NCBI RefSeq assembly: GCF_022370835.2
Contig: NZ_CP092365.1
Span: 2,294,001 to 2,358,000 of the forward strand
From: Mycolicibacillus parakoreensis
Lineage (GTDB): Bacteria > Actinomycetota > Actinomycetes > Mycobacteriales > Mycobacteriaceae
Reading direction: 5' to 3'
Length of the DNA stretch: 64,000 nt
Both the position numbers and the translations under genes were made by a program. The notes beneath the pieces were generated by a model. The model worked only from the letters and a program-made list of their open reading frames with translations, was not told the DNA's origin and made no database searches. Positions 34,652-42,182 of the stretch are shown in pieces. How positions within the stretch are numbered: the stretch's first letter is position 1; the number at the start of each line of letters is the position of its first letter.

Positions 34652-35736
34652 ACGTCGCAGAATTCCAGGCCGATCTGCGTGCCTGGCTCGACGAGAACGA
34701 CCTGAGTCCGGGACCCGACGATTCCCTGGATTCCCACGTCGAGCAGTTCCGCCGGGTCTCCGCCGCGCTCTACGCCGCGGACTGGATGCGCTACGGCTGG
34801 CCGGTCGAGGCCGGCGGGCTGGACGGACCGGCGATGCTGCGGGCGGTGGTCGGGGAAGAGGTCGTCGGCCGCGGGCTCGCCGCACCCGGACCCTATTCGA
34901 TGCTCGAGGTGTTGGCGCCCACCCTGATCGACTACGCCCCGCCGCAGCTCGCCGCCGAGATGGTGCCGCGTTTGCTGTCCGGCCGCGAGCAGTGGTGCCA
35001 GGGATTCTCCGAGCCGGGCTCCGGCAGCGACCTGGCGTCGCTGTCCACCCGAGCGGAGAGCGCCGGTGATCACTGGATCGTCAACGGGCAGAAGGTGTGG
35101 ACCAGTTTCGCCCAGTACGCCACCCGGTGCGTTCTGCTGACCCGCACCTCCCCGGGCCACGACGGCATCACCGCCTTCTTCGTCGACATGGACTCCCCCG
35201 GCATCACCGTACGGCCGCTGCAGGCGATGCACGGGGTCGATGAGTTCTGTGAGGTCTACTTCGATGACGTGGCGATCCCGGCCGAGCGGATGCTGGGCGC
35301 GCCGGGCGACGGCTGGCGGCTGGCGATGGACCTGCTGCCGTTCGAGCGCTCCACCTGCTTTTGGCAGCGGATCGCCTACCTGTACGCCCGTTTCGACAGC
35401 CTCATCGCCGAGGCCACCGAGATCGACGACGCCGAGCTCGGGGCGGCGTACCTGGCGCTGCATACGCTGCGCTGCCGCTCACGCGCCACCCAGCATCGCC
35501 TGGCCGGCGGCACCCGACTGGGTCCGGACACCTCCATCGACAAGGTGTTGTTGGCCACCGCCGAGCAGAAACTCTTCGACACCGTGCGCGATCTGTTGCC
35601 CGGCGGCATAGAACTCGATGACTCGCGCTGGCGCAGCGAGTTTCTCTACTCGCGGGCGGCGAGCATCTACGGCGGGACCTCGGAGATCCAACGCAACATC
35701 ATCGCGCGCCGGCTTTTGGACCTGGGGAAGGAATGA
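34648..35736 (+). CDS. acyl-CoA dehydrogenase, catalytic subunit of a FadE pair
   Basis: 362 residues from GTG 34648 (GTGA overlap). QGFSEPGSGSDLASL, NGQKVWTSFAQYA, and GGTSEIQRNIIARRLL are ACAD segments; helix G has LPFER, giving the catalytic Glu. The gene is coupled by ATGA to the short partner at 35733. Upstream in-frame sequence to 34480 is within the SnoaL gene and is rejected. Probably half of an alpha2-beta2 complex that dehydrogenates a bulky acyl-CoA. Confidence 0.9.
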   Translation: MNVAEFQADLRAWLDENDLSPGPDDSLDSHVEQFRRVSAALYAADWMRYGWPVEAGGLDGPAMLRAVVGEEVVGRGLAAPGPYSMLEVLAPTLIDYAPPQLAAEMVPRLLSGREQWCQGFSEPGSGSDLASLSTRAESAGDHWIVNGQKVWTSFAQYATRCVLLTRTSPGHDGITAFFVDMDSPGITVRPLQAMHGVDEFCEVYFDDVAIPAERMLGAPGDGWRLAMDLLPFERSTCFWQRIAYLYARFDSLIAEATEIDDAELGAAYLALHTLRCRSRATQHRLAGGTRLGPDTSIDKVLLATAEQKLFDTVRDLLPGGIELDDSRWRSEFLYSRAASIYGGTSEIQRNIIARRLLDLGKE

Positions 35737-36551
35737 GCGTGGAGCCCACCATGGACGCCGACTCCCTGCGTTTGCTCGAACGCACACTGCGTACCGCCAT
35801 GACCGCAGCCGTCGGCGCCGACCTCGACGCGGCGCTTGGTGAACTGGGGTGGCGCGACATGCTCATCGAGATGCCCGAGACGGCGACCCGTGTGGTGTTC
35901 CAATCGCTCGGCGAGACCGGGTCGCATGCCTCGGTGCTCAACGACGTCGTGGCGCACGAGGCGGGCCGCGCCGATCTCGACGCGGCGCCGGCGGTGCCGC
36001 TGCCGTTCGCGGGCGGGTCGTGGGTGATCTGGCAGCGCACCGCGGCGCCGAGCACGGCCATCGGGGGCGACATCCCGGTTCAGCGCGTCGGCTCCGGGCA
36101 GCCGGTGCCGCTGGCGGCCGGACGCCGGGCCCTGGGCTGGTGGCTGACCGGCACCAGCCGGGCCATGCTGGCACTGGCCCGCCGACATGCCCTGGACCGC
36201 ACCCAGTTCGGTAAACCCATCGCCGCGTTTCAGGCCGTCCGGCATCGGCTCGCCGAGACCCTGGTCGCGATCGAGGGGGCGGAGGCGGCGCTGGCGACCG
36301 CCGGTGAGCGCCCCGATGAGCTGTGCTCGCTGTTGGGCAAGGCGGCCGCCGGAGATGCGGCCCTGGTCACCGCGCGGCACTGCCAACAGGTGCTCGGCGG
36401 GGTCGGATTCACCGCCGAGCACGATCTGCACGTCCATGTCGAGCGGGTGTTGCTCCTCGACGGAATGCTCGGCAGTACCAGGGAATTGACTCGGGAAGCC
36501 GGCGCTGCGGCGCGCGCCGCCGGCGCCGCCCCGCGCCTGGTGGACCTGTAG
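35733..36551 (+). CDS. short acyl-CoA dehydrogenase, partner subunit of a FadE pair
   Basis: 272 residues, much shorter than the usual 340-390. The C-terminal helical domain is clear (RTQFGKPIAAFQAVRHRLAE, QQVLGGVGFTAEHDLHVHV) but the N-terminal and beta domains are reduced. The helix-G Glu is absent (WWLTGTSRAM), so it should depend on the subunit at 34648 for the active-site base. Ends 4 bp before the convergent ACAD gene at 36556. Confidence 0.82.
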   Translation: MSVEPTMDADSLRLLERTLRTAMTAAVGADLDAALGELGWRDMLIEMPETATRVVFQSLGETGSHASVLNDVVAHEAGRADLDAAPAVPLPFAGGSWVIWQRTAAPSTAIGGDIPVQRVGSGQPVPLAAGRRALGWWLTGTSRAMLALARRHALDRTQFGKPIAAFQAVRHRLAETLVAIEGAEAALATAGERPDELCSLLGKAAAGDAALVTARHCQQVLGGVGFTAEHDLHVHVERVLLLDGMLGSTRELTREAGAAARAAGAAPRLVDL

Positions 36552-36555
36552 GGCC

Positions 36556-37731
36556 TCAACCGCGCGGGAGGCCGAGCACCCGCTGAGCGATGATGTTGCG
36601 CTGGATCTCCGAGGTGCCCCCGGCGATGGTTCCGGAGAAGCTGCGCAGATAGCGGTCGAACCAGCCGGTCACGGCGTGGTCCTCGTTGAGCGGCAGATAG
36701 GTTCCCGACGTGGCGGGGTGCGCCAGCGCCGCGCCACCGGCGTTGTCCACGGCGTGTTCGGCGGCGTCCTGCACCGCCTCGGATCCGAGCAGCTTGAGCA
36801 CCGACAGCGACGCCACATCCTGCTCGCCGCGCGCGGCCTGGGCCAACGCCACCGAGCCGAGCAGTCGCAGCGCCTGATTGTCCATCAGCAGAGTCGCGTA
36901 CCGGTCTCGCTGCAAAGGCCCGACCGGATGGGTGTCGTGGATCAGGTCGCGCAGTCGGTCGGCGAAGCTCATCCACAGCAGGGTGCGTTCATGGCCGAGT
37001 GAGCCGTTGGCCACCTTCCATCCGCCGTTGAGCGGGCCCACCAGATTCTCGACCGGCACCCGGACGTCGTTGAAGAACACCTCGTTGAAGTCGATGTCGT
37101 TGTGGTCGCACGCCGAGGCGAACGGCCGGCGTGCCACCCCCTCGGTGTCGGTGGGGATCATCAGCACACTGATCCCCTTGTGCTTGGGCGCGTCGGGGTC
37201 GGTGCGCACGAAGGTCAGGATCACATCGGCGTCGTGGGCTCCGGAGGTCCACACCTTCTGCCCGTTGACCACGAACTCGTCGCCCTGAAGCACCGCACGG
37301 GTCTGCAGGGCGGCCAGATCGGACCCCGCCCCGGGTTCACTCATGCCCAGCGATGCGGTGATCTCGGCGCGCAGGATCGGCACCGCCCACCGGCGCTTCT
37401 GTTCCTCGGTGCCGAACGACAACAGCGACGCGGCGATGATGCCCACGCCCTGCGGGTTGTAGCTCAGGTAGATGCGGCGCCGGGACAACTCCTCGGAGTG
37501 CACGTACTGCTGCACGATGGTGGCGTTGCGTCCGCCGAACTCGGGGGGGTTGCCCGGCAGTAACCACCCGTTGTCGAACAACAGCCGCTGCCAGCGCCGA
37601 GCCCACGGCGGCACGTCCGAACACGATCCCGGCCGCTGCAGCGCTTCGGCGTCGCCGGGCAGATGCTCGTCGAGGAACGCGGCGAACTCGGCCCGGAAGG
37701 CCTCGACATCGGCATCGAAGGTGAGCTGCAC
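36556..37731 (-). CDS. acyl-CoA dehydrogenase, paralogue of 10201-11376
   Basis: 391 residues from GTG 37731 with AAGGAGTGAC upstream. Same length and near-identical motifs as the enzyme at 10201 (WARRWQRLLFDNGWLLPG, LGMSEPGAGSDLAAL, NGQKVWTSGAHDADV, LGHER, GTIAGGTSEIQRN). Helix-G Glu present. It is a single-gene minus unit with operator copy 7 about 56 bp upstream, and has no partner gene directly beside it, so it may pair with the 35733 or 11360 product. Confidence 0.9.
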   Translation of the reverse strand: MQLTFDADVEAFRAEFAAFLDEHLPGDAEALQRPGSCSDVPPWARRWQRLLFDNGWLLPGNPPEFGGRNATIVQQYVHSEELSRRRIYLSYNPQGVGIIAASLLSFGTEEQKRRWAVPILRAEITASLGMSEPGAGSDLAALQTRAVLQGDEFVVNGQKVWTSGAHDADVILTFVRTDPDAPKHKGISVLMIPTDTEGVARRPFASACDHNDIDFNEVFFNDVRVPVENLVGPLNGGWKVANGSLGHERTLLWMSFADRLRDLIHDTHPVGPLQRDRYATLLMDNQALRLLGSVALAQAARGEQDVASLSVLKLLGSEAVQDAAEHAVDNAGGAALAHPATSGTYLPLNEDHAVTGWFDRYLRSFSGTIAGGTSEIQRNIIAQRVLGLPRG

Positions 37732-37787
37732 GTCACTCCTTCAGGCTTCTCGGCGGACCTCGGCGGCACAGCGGGGCGACCAAGGAC

Positions 37788-37802
37788 GAGAACAACGTTC
37801 TT
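37788..37802. promoter_or_regulatory. operator copy 7 (GAGAAC-AAC-GTTCTT)
   Basis: 6-3-6 inverted repeat with arms GAGAAC/GTTCTT, between the divergent ACAD (37731, -) and TetR gene (37917, +). On the minus strand a TATTAT -10 lies at about 37811, placing the site at the start of transcription. Its position beside the TetR gene suggests autoregulation. Confidence 0.6.
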
Positions 37803-37878
37803 GATTGCGAATAATACTAATCTAGATTACAGAGTCTGAATACCCTTTTAGCGCCAGTATGTTCTCCGGTAGAATAAA

Positions 37879-37920
37879 ATGATGTTCTCTTCGCGTCGCA
37901 CGCAGTCGAGCCGCTCGTGA
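37879..37920 (+). CDS. possible 13-aa upstream ORF of the TetR gene
   Basis: MMFSSRRTQSSRS, ending TGA that overlaps the GTG start of the TetR gene (GTGA). A likely -10 TAGAAT (37870-37875) sits 3 bp before the first ATG, so the transcript may be leaderless and begin with this ORF. The TetR GTG has no evident Shine-Dalgarno, so translation could depend on coupling. Confidence 0.4.
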   Translation: MMFSSRRTQSSRS

Positions 37921-38573
37921 GCACCACCAGCGAGCAGCCGGCCTGGAAGCAGCGTGCCGTCGAACGGTCCATCAAGACCGCGAAACTTCGGGCCGCACAG
38001 CGCGTCCAGCGCTTTCTCGACGCGGCTCAGGCCATCATCATCGAAAAAGGCAGCACCGACTTTACCGTCCAGGAGGTCGTTGACCGCTCGCGCCAGTCGC
38101 TACGCAGCTTCTACCTGCAGTTCGACGGTAAGCACGAGTTGCTGCTCGCGCTGTTCGAAGACGCGCTGAGCCGCTCGGCCGACCAGATCCGGGCCGCCAC
38201 CGAAAGCCACGACGATCCGGTGGAACGGCTCAAGGTCGCGGTGATGCTGCTGTTCGAATCCTCGCGTCCGGACCCGACCGCGCGGCGCCCGCTGTTCACC
38301 GACTTCGCCCCGACGCTGCTGTTGTCGCATCCCGCCGAGGTCAAGGTGGCGCACACGCCGCTGCTGACACTGCTCGCCGAGTTGATGGAAGACGCCGCCG
38401 CGGCCGGTGAGCTGCGCGCGGACGCCAATCCGCGGCGGATGGCGGCCATGACCATGCAGACGGTCATGTTCAATGCGCAGTCCAGCCCGGTCTCCACCGA
38501 CCCCGAGGCCTATCCGCTCAGCGCCGAGGAGATCTGGGACTTCTGCGCGCACGGTTTCGCCCCGCCCGACTGA
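37917..38573 (+). CDS. TetR-family transcriptional regulator (candidate island repressor)
   Basis: 218 residues from GTG 37917. The N-terminal helix-turn-helix spans about residues 38-82 (DFTVQEVVDRSRQSLRSFYLQF, with the FYLQF/KHELL end typical of TetR). The C-terminal ligand domain is hydrophobic and helical. A basic extension of about 30 residues precedes the HTH. Beside operator copy 7, and the only regulator in the centre of the ten-operator island, so it is my candidate for the repressor that binds GAGAAT-N3-ATTCTC, with a CoA-ester or free acid as possible inducer. Not obviously KstR or KstR2 by operator sequence. Confidence 0.85.
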   Translation: MSTTSEQPAWKQRAVERSIKTAKLRAAQRVQRFLDAAQAIIIEKGSTDFTVQEVVDRSRQSLRSFYLQFDGKHELLLALFEDALSRSADQIRAATESHDDPVERLKVAVMLLFESSRPDPTARRPLFTDFAPTLLLSHPAEVKVAHTPLLTLLAELMEDAAAAGELRADANPRRMAAMTMQTVMFNAQSSPVSTDPEAYPLSAEEIWDFCAHGFAPPD

Positions 38574-38616
38574 GCTAGATCGGCAGCCACATCGCCCGTC
38601 CGGTAGGGTCGGGTCC

Positions 38617-38661
38617 ATGGTGAACACGAGCATCGCGGTCGTCCGGGACCGCCGCTTCTAG
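38617..38661 (+). CDS. erm leader peptide (14 aa)
   Basis: ATG-GTG... encodes MVNTSIAVVRDRRF and ends TAG at 38661. A possible -10 TAGGGT lies at 38603-38608, so the message would start at or just before the ATG. Positioned 110 bp upstream of erm with overlapping hairpins in between, it fits a translated leader in macrolide-sensing attenuation. The RDRR residues near the end could be the stall region (inference). Confidence 0.6.
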   Translation: MVNTSIAVVRDRRF

Positions 38662-38740
38662 CGGCGCAGCTCCGACCGTTCGGACCGCTTCGCCGCCCTC
38701 GGCACGTCCGTTGCCGGGCGGCGTTTTCTCTGCCGCCCGG
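38661..38740 (+). promoter_or_regulatory. attenuator with alternative hairpins upstream of erm
   Basis: Four complementary segments: GCGGCG (38661-38666, at the leader stop codon), CGCCGCCC (38691-38698), GGGCGGCG (38716-38723) followed by TTTTCTC, and GCCGCCCGG (38732-38740). Pairing 2:3 gives a terminator-like hairpin with a U tract. Pairing 1:2 would free segment 3, which can pair with 4 instead. This is the classic layout for ribosome-controlled attenuation. Confidence 0.6.
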
Positions 38741-38771
38741 GCCGCCCTCCCGATGCCCGGAGTGTGTTCGC

Positions 38772-39572
38772 ATGCCTGCTTATGGCTTCGGTCGACACGA
38801 GTTCGGCCAGAACTTCCTCACCGACCCCGCGACCGTCGACACGATCGTCGCCCTCGTCAGCCGTACTGCGGGGTCGATCCTGGAAATCGGCCCCGGCGAC
38901 GGGGCGCTGACCCTGCCCCTGCAGCGGTTGGGCCGGCCGATCACCGCCGTCGAGATCGACGGTGCACGCACGCGATCCCTACGTGATCGCTGTGAACCGA
39001 CGACGCAGATCGTGCACGGTGATTTCCTGCGCTACCGGCTTCCCAGCAAGCCACACGTCATCGTCGGCAACCTGCCGTTCGACCAGACCACCGCCATGCT
39101 GCGACACATCCTGCACGCCCCCTGGTGGACCGAGGCGATTTTGATGACCCAGTGGGAGGTCGCCCGCCGTCGCGCCGCCGTCGGGGGCGCCACGATGATG
39201 ACCGCGCAGTGGTGGCCGTGGTTCGAGTTCACCTTGGCCGGTCGTGTTCCGTCCGCGGCGTTCACTCCGCGCCCCGGGGTCGACGCGGGCCTGCTCGTCA
39301 CCCGACGGAGGGGCAGATCACTGGTCGCCCGCACACAACGAAAACCGTATGCGAGTTTCGTGCACGCCGTATTCACCTCGAAGGGCCGTGGCCTGCAGGA
39401 GATTCTGCCGCGAGTGCTCGGGCCCGGACACAGAGACGAGCTGCGGCGGTGGCTCGCCCGCCAGCGGTTCCGGGGTACCGCGCTGCCGCGCGATCTGTCG
39501 GCGACGCAGTGGGTGGAACTGTTCGCGATCACCACCGGCGCGCACACGCGGATGGGCCCGCCGCGACGCTGA
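38772..39572 (+). CDS. erm: 23S rRNA adenine N6-methyltransferase, Erm family
   Basis: 266 residues with GGAG 9 nt upstream. GQNFLTD (12-18), SAM motif LEIGPGDG (37-44), VEID (60-63), HGDFLR (83-87) and the N6-adenine methyltransferase motif NLPF (100-103). The KsgA/Erm family splits into 16S dimethylases and MLS-resistance Erm; the arrangement with a leader/attenuator and the short Arg-rich C-terminus fit Erm, as in the erm genes of fast-growing mycobacteria. It should methylate A2058 of 23S rRNA and confer macrolide/lincosamide resistance. Unrelated in function to the catabolic genes around it. Confidence 0.85.
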   Translation: MPAYGFGRHEFGQNFLTDPATVDTIVALVSRTAGSILEIGPGDGALTLPLQRLGRPITAVEIDGARTRSLRDRCEPTTQIVHGDFLRYRLPSKPHVIVGNLPFDQTTAMLRHILHAPWWTEAILMTQWEVARRRAAVGGATMMTAQWWPWFEFTLAGRVPSAAFTPRPGVDAGLLVTRRRGRSLVARTQRKPYASFVHAVFTSKGRGLQEILPRVLGPGHRDELRRWLARQRFRGTALPRDLSATQWVELFAITTGAHTRMGPPRR

Positions 39573-39584
39573 GCACGGCCCGTC

Positions 39585-42014
39585 TCAGCCGAGGGCCGGG
39601 CGATCGCCGATCACCTTGTCGCGTTCGAGCGTCGCGATCTCCGCGGCGCTCAATCCCACCTGCTCGAGCAGTTCGTGGTTGTGTTCGCCCAGCAACGGCG
39701 CCGACCGCCGGTGCACCCGTTCGGTGAGCTTCACCGGCATCGTGCTGTGCAGCGCCGCCCCGGCGACCGGATGGTCCACCCGTTCGAAGAATCCGCGGTG
39801 GGCCACTTGGGCGAGTTCGGCCTGTCGGTGCGGCTGCATCACCTTCGCCACCGGAACACCGGCAGCCCACAGCGCGGCCACGACCTCGTCCCCGCTGCGC
39901 TGCAGGCACCACGCGGCGAGGTGTTCGTCGATGCGGTCGTGATGCGCCCGCCGGCCGGCGGCCGTCGACAGCCGGTCATCGGAGGCCCAATCCGGTGTTG
40001 CCAGCGCCCGACATAGCCCTTCCCACTGCGCGTCGGTGGCCACCGCGATCGCCACCCAACAGTCCTCACGGCCGAATTCGTCGACACCGGCTGTGCGGTA
40101 AAGGTTCTGCGGTGCGCCAGCGGGGCCCCGATTACCGTCACGGCCCAACAGCGCGCCGTAGGCGGAGTATTCGATGACCTGCTCGGCGGTGATGTTGATC
40201 GCCGCATCGACCATCGCGGCCTCCACCAGGACGCCCTGCCCGGTGCGCCGACGGTGCTCCAGGGCCAACAACACCGCGTTGGCCGCGTGGATGCCGGCGA
40301 TCGGATCGCCGATCGAATAGGGTTCGTCGGGGCAGCGGTCGGAGTAGCCGGTCAGCCAGCTGATCCCGGACGCGGCCTCGATGACGTAGGCGAATGCCGG
40401 GATGTCGCGCCAGGGTCCGTCCAGACCGAACCCGGGCATCCGCACCAGAATCGCCTCCGGCCGCAGCTGCTGGACCTCGGCGAACTCCACGCCGATCTGC
40501 TCAAAGACCCGGGGGGTGAAGTTCTCCACGACGACGTCACAGGTGGCGATCAGCCGCCGCAGGACCTGCTGACCGGCGGGCTGCTGCAGATCCAGGGTCA
40601 GACTCTTCTTGTTGGTGTTCAGCGCCGAGAAGATCGGGGAGCGCTCCCACCAGTGACTTTCGCTGACCGGAACACCGGCGATGAGCCGGGTGCCGTCGGG
40701 TCGGCGGGTGGACTCGACGTGGATGACCTCGGCACCGAGCATGCCCAGCAGGTGTGTGCACGACGGCCCGGCCCAGAAGGTGGTCATGTCCAGCACGCGG
40801 ATACCCTGCAGCGGCAATCCCGGGTCGGGGCTCTGCCGATCGCTGTCACCGGCGGCCGCGGGGCGAGCCGTGCGCCGTCGGTAGTGACTGGTGTGCTCAC
40901 CCAGGCGGGGCGCCGGTCGCGGTGGCACCAGCAGCGGTGGCTGCATCCGGTAGGGCCGGTCGGGCTGGCTGAAGCCATCGCGGGGATTGGCGACGAAGGC
41001 GTGGCGCTGCCGGAAGTGGTCGAGTTCGGTGATGGTGGCGCCGTTGGCCACCGGTGCGTTGGGGATGCGGAATGCGGTGGCCAGGTCGCGGATCTCGGCG
41101 ACGGTGTGGTCGCGTACCCAGGCGTACAACTCGTCGGCCTTCGCGGTGGCCTGCTCGGTGATCGACAACGGCGAGTCTTCGTCGATCCACTCCGGATGCC
41201 CGGTCATCGCACACAGGTCGAACCACTGCTGAGCGGTGCCGCAGCCCAGATCCACCAGCCCGTCTTTGGCCTGGGCGATCCCGGGCACGGTGACCTTGCG
41301 TGCATCCCGCCACGGCCGGCCGAGCATCTCGAAGTAGGTGACCGGGTAATAGGTGAGACCGAGGATCTGGGTTTCCAACATCGACAGATCCAGGAGCTGC
41401 CCGCCGCCCCCGGCCACTTGGCGGCGCCGTGAGGCCAGCATCAGCGCACCGGCGTACCCACCGGCGAGGTACTCCCCGACCTGCCCGCCGACGAACACCG
41501 GTGCCCGGTCGGGTGCGCCCCGGCCGAGCCCGACGATCCCGCCCGACCAGGCCTGCAGCGTGAATTCGGTGGCCGGACGATCCCGCCACGGACCCTCGAG
41601 ACCGAACGGGGTGATCGCGACCACCGTGAGATGCCGGTGGCGATGATGCAGCCGCGACGGCGCCCACGCCGGCTGGCCGGCCAGCGCCCCATCGTGCGAC
41701 CACACCACGGCGTCGGCCGACGTCAGCAACCTGTCGACGAACGCGATGTCGGCGTCACTGCTCGGATCGACCACCACACTGTGCTTTCCGGCGGCCAGGA
41801 AACCGAAGAGCGCCCCGTCGCCGCCGGCGGGGATCGCAGCCCCCGACGCCGACCAACGACGCAGTGGATCTCCGTGCGGCGGTTCCACCGTGATGACCCG
41901 GGCACCGCCGTCGACGAGCAGCTTGGTGCAGTAGGCCCCGGCGATCCCGCCGGAGAAGTCGACCACCGTGTAGCCGTGCAGCGGACCTGTTCGGGAGTCG
42001 CGATCGTGCTGCAC
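39585..42014 (-). CDS. tandem (fused) CaiB/BaiF CoA-transferase
   Basis: 809 residues from GTG 42014: two class III CoA-transferase domains in one chain (about 10-375 and 402-800). The C-terminal domain has the catalytic Asp570 (IGDPIAGIHAA), whereas the N-terminal domain has Glu181 at the matching place (QVGEYLAGGYAG). Each half contains the family N-terminal motif (VVDFSGGIAGAYCTKLLVDGGARV; VLDMTTFWAGPSC). Normal enzymes are interlocked dimers of about 400 residues; the fusion may form an intramolecular dimer with one active site. Divergent from the aldehyde dehydrogenase across operator copy 8. Confidence 0.88.
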   Translation of the reverse strand: MQHDRDSRTGPLHGYTVVDFSGGIAGAYCTKLLVDGGARVITVEPPHGDPLRRWSASGAAIPAGGDGALFGFLAAGKHSVVVDPSSDADIAFVDRLLTSADAVVWSHDGALAGQPAWAPSRLHHRHRHLTVVAITPFGLEGPWRDRPATEFTLQAWSGGIVGLGRGAPDRAPVFVGGQVGEYLAGGYAGALMLASRRRQVAGGGGQLLDLSMLETQILGLTYYPVTYFEMLGRPWRDARKVTVPGIAQAKDGLVDLGCGTAQQWFDLCAMTGHPEWIDEDSPLSITEQATAKADELYAWVRDHTVAEIRDLATAFRIPNAPVANGATITELDHFRQRHAFVANPRDGFSQPDRPYRMQPPLLVPPRPAPRLGEHTSHYRRRTARPAAAGDSDRQSPDPGLPLQGIRVLDMTTFWAGPSCTHLLGMLGAEVIHVESTRRPDGTRLIAGVPVSESHWWERSPIFSALNTNKKSLTLDLQQPAGQQVLRRLIATCDVVVENFTPRVFEQIGVEFAEVQQLRPEAILVRMPGFGLDGPWRDIPAFAYVIEAASGISWLTGYSDRCPDEPYSIGDPIAGIHAANAVLLALEHRRRTGQGVLVEAAMVDAAINITAEQVIEYSAYGALLGRDGNRGPAGAPQNLYRTAGVDEFGREDCWVAIAVATDAQWEGLCRALATPDWASDDRLSTAAGRRAHHDRIDEHLAAWCLQRSGDEVVAALWAAGVPVAKVMQPHRQAELAQVAHRGFFERVDHPVAGAALHSTMPVKLTERVHRRSAPLLGEHNHELLEQVGLSAAEIATLERDKVIGDRPALG

Positions 42015-42146
42015 AGCTGGGAGTCAACCCGCTGAGCACAATTAAGTCAAGTGATTGACTTGAGCGTCGAACGGCCCCCGCCCGAACGGCTCCATCGCGG
42101 CCACTTCGGCCCTAGACAACCGGTGCCCCGGGGCATAATCTGCTAC

Positions 42147-42161
42147 CAGAATGTCATTTTC
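42147..42161. promoter_or_regulatory. operator copy 8 (CAGAAT-GTC-ATTTTC)
   Basis: Two mismatches from the palindrome, 21 bp upstream of the aldehyde dehydrogenase start and 132 bp upstream of the divergent CoA-transferase. Retained AGAAT and ATTTTC arms and its position argue for a weak operator. Confidence 0.5.
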
Positions 42162-42182
42162 ATAGACGAGAGGCGCATTTCA

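Noticed and set aside
38772..39572. KsgA-type 16S rRNA dimethylase
   Set aside because: Same superfamily, but the leader/attenuator and sequence around GQNFLTD and NLPF with the short Arg-rich C-terminus favour Erm.
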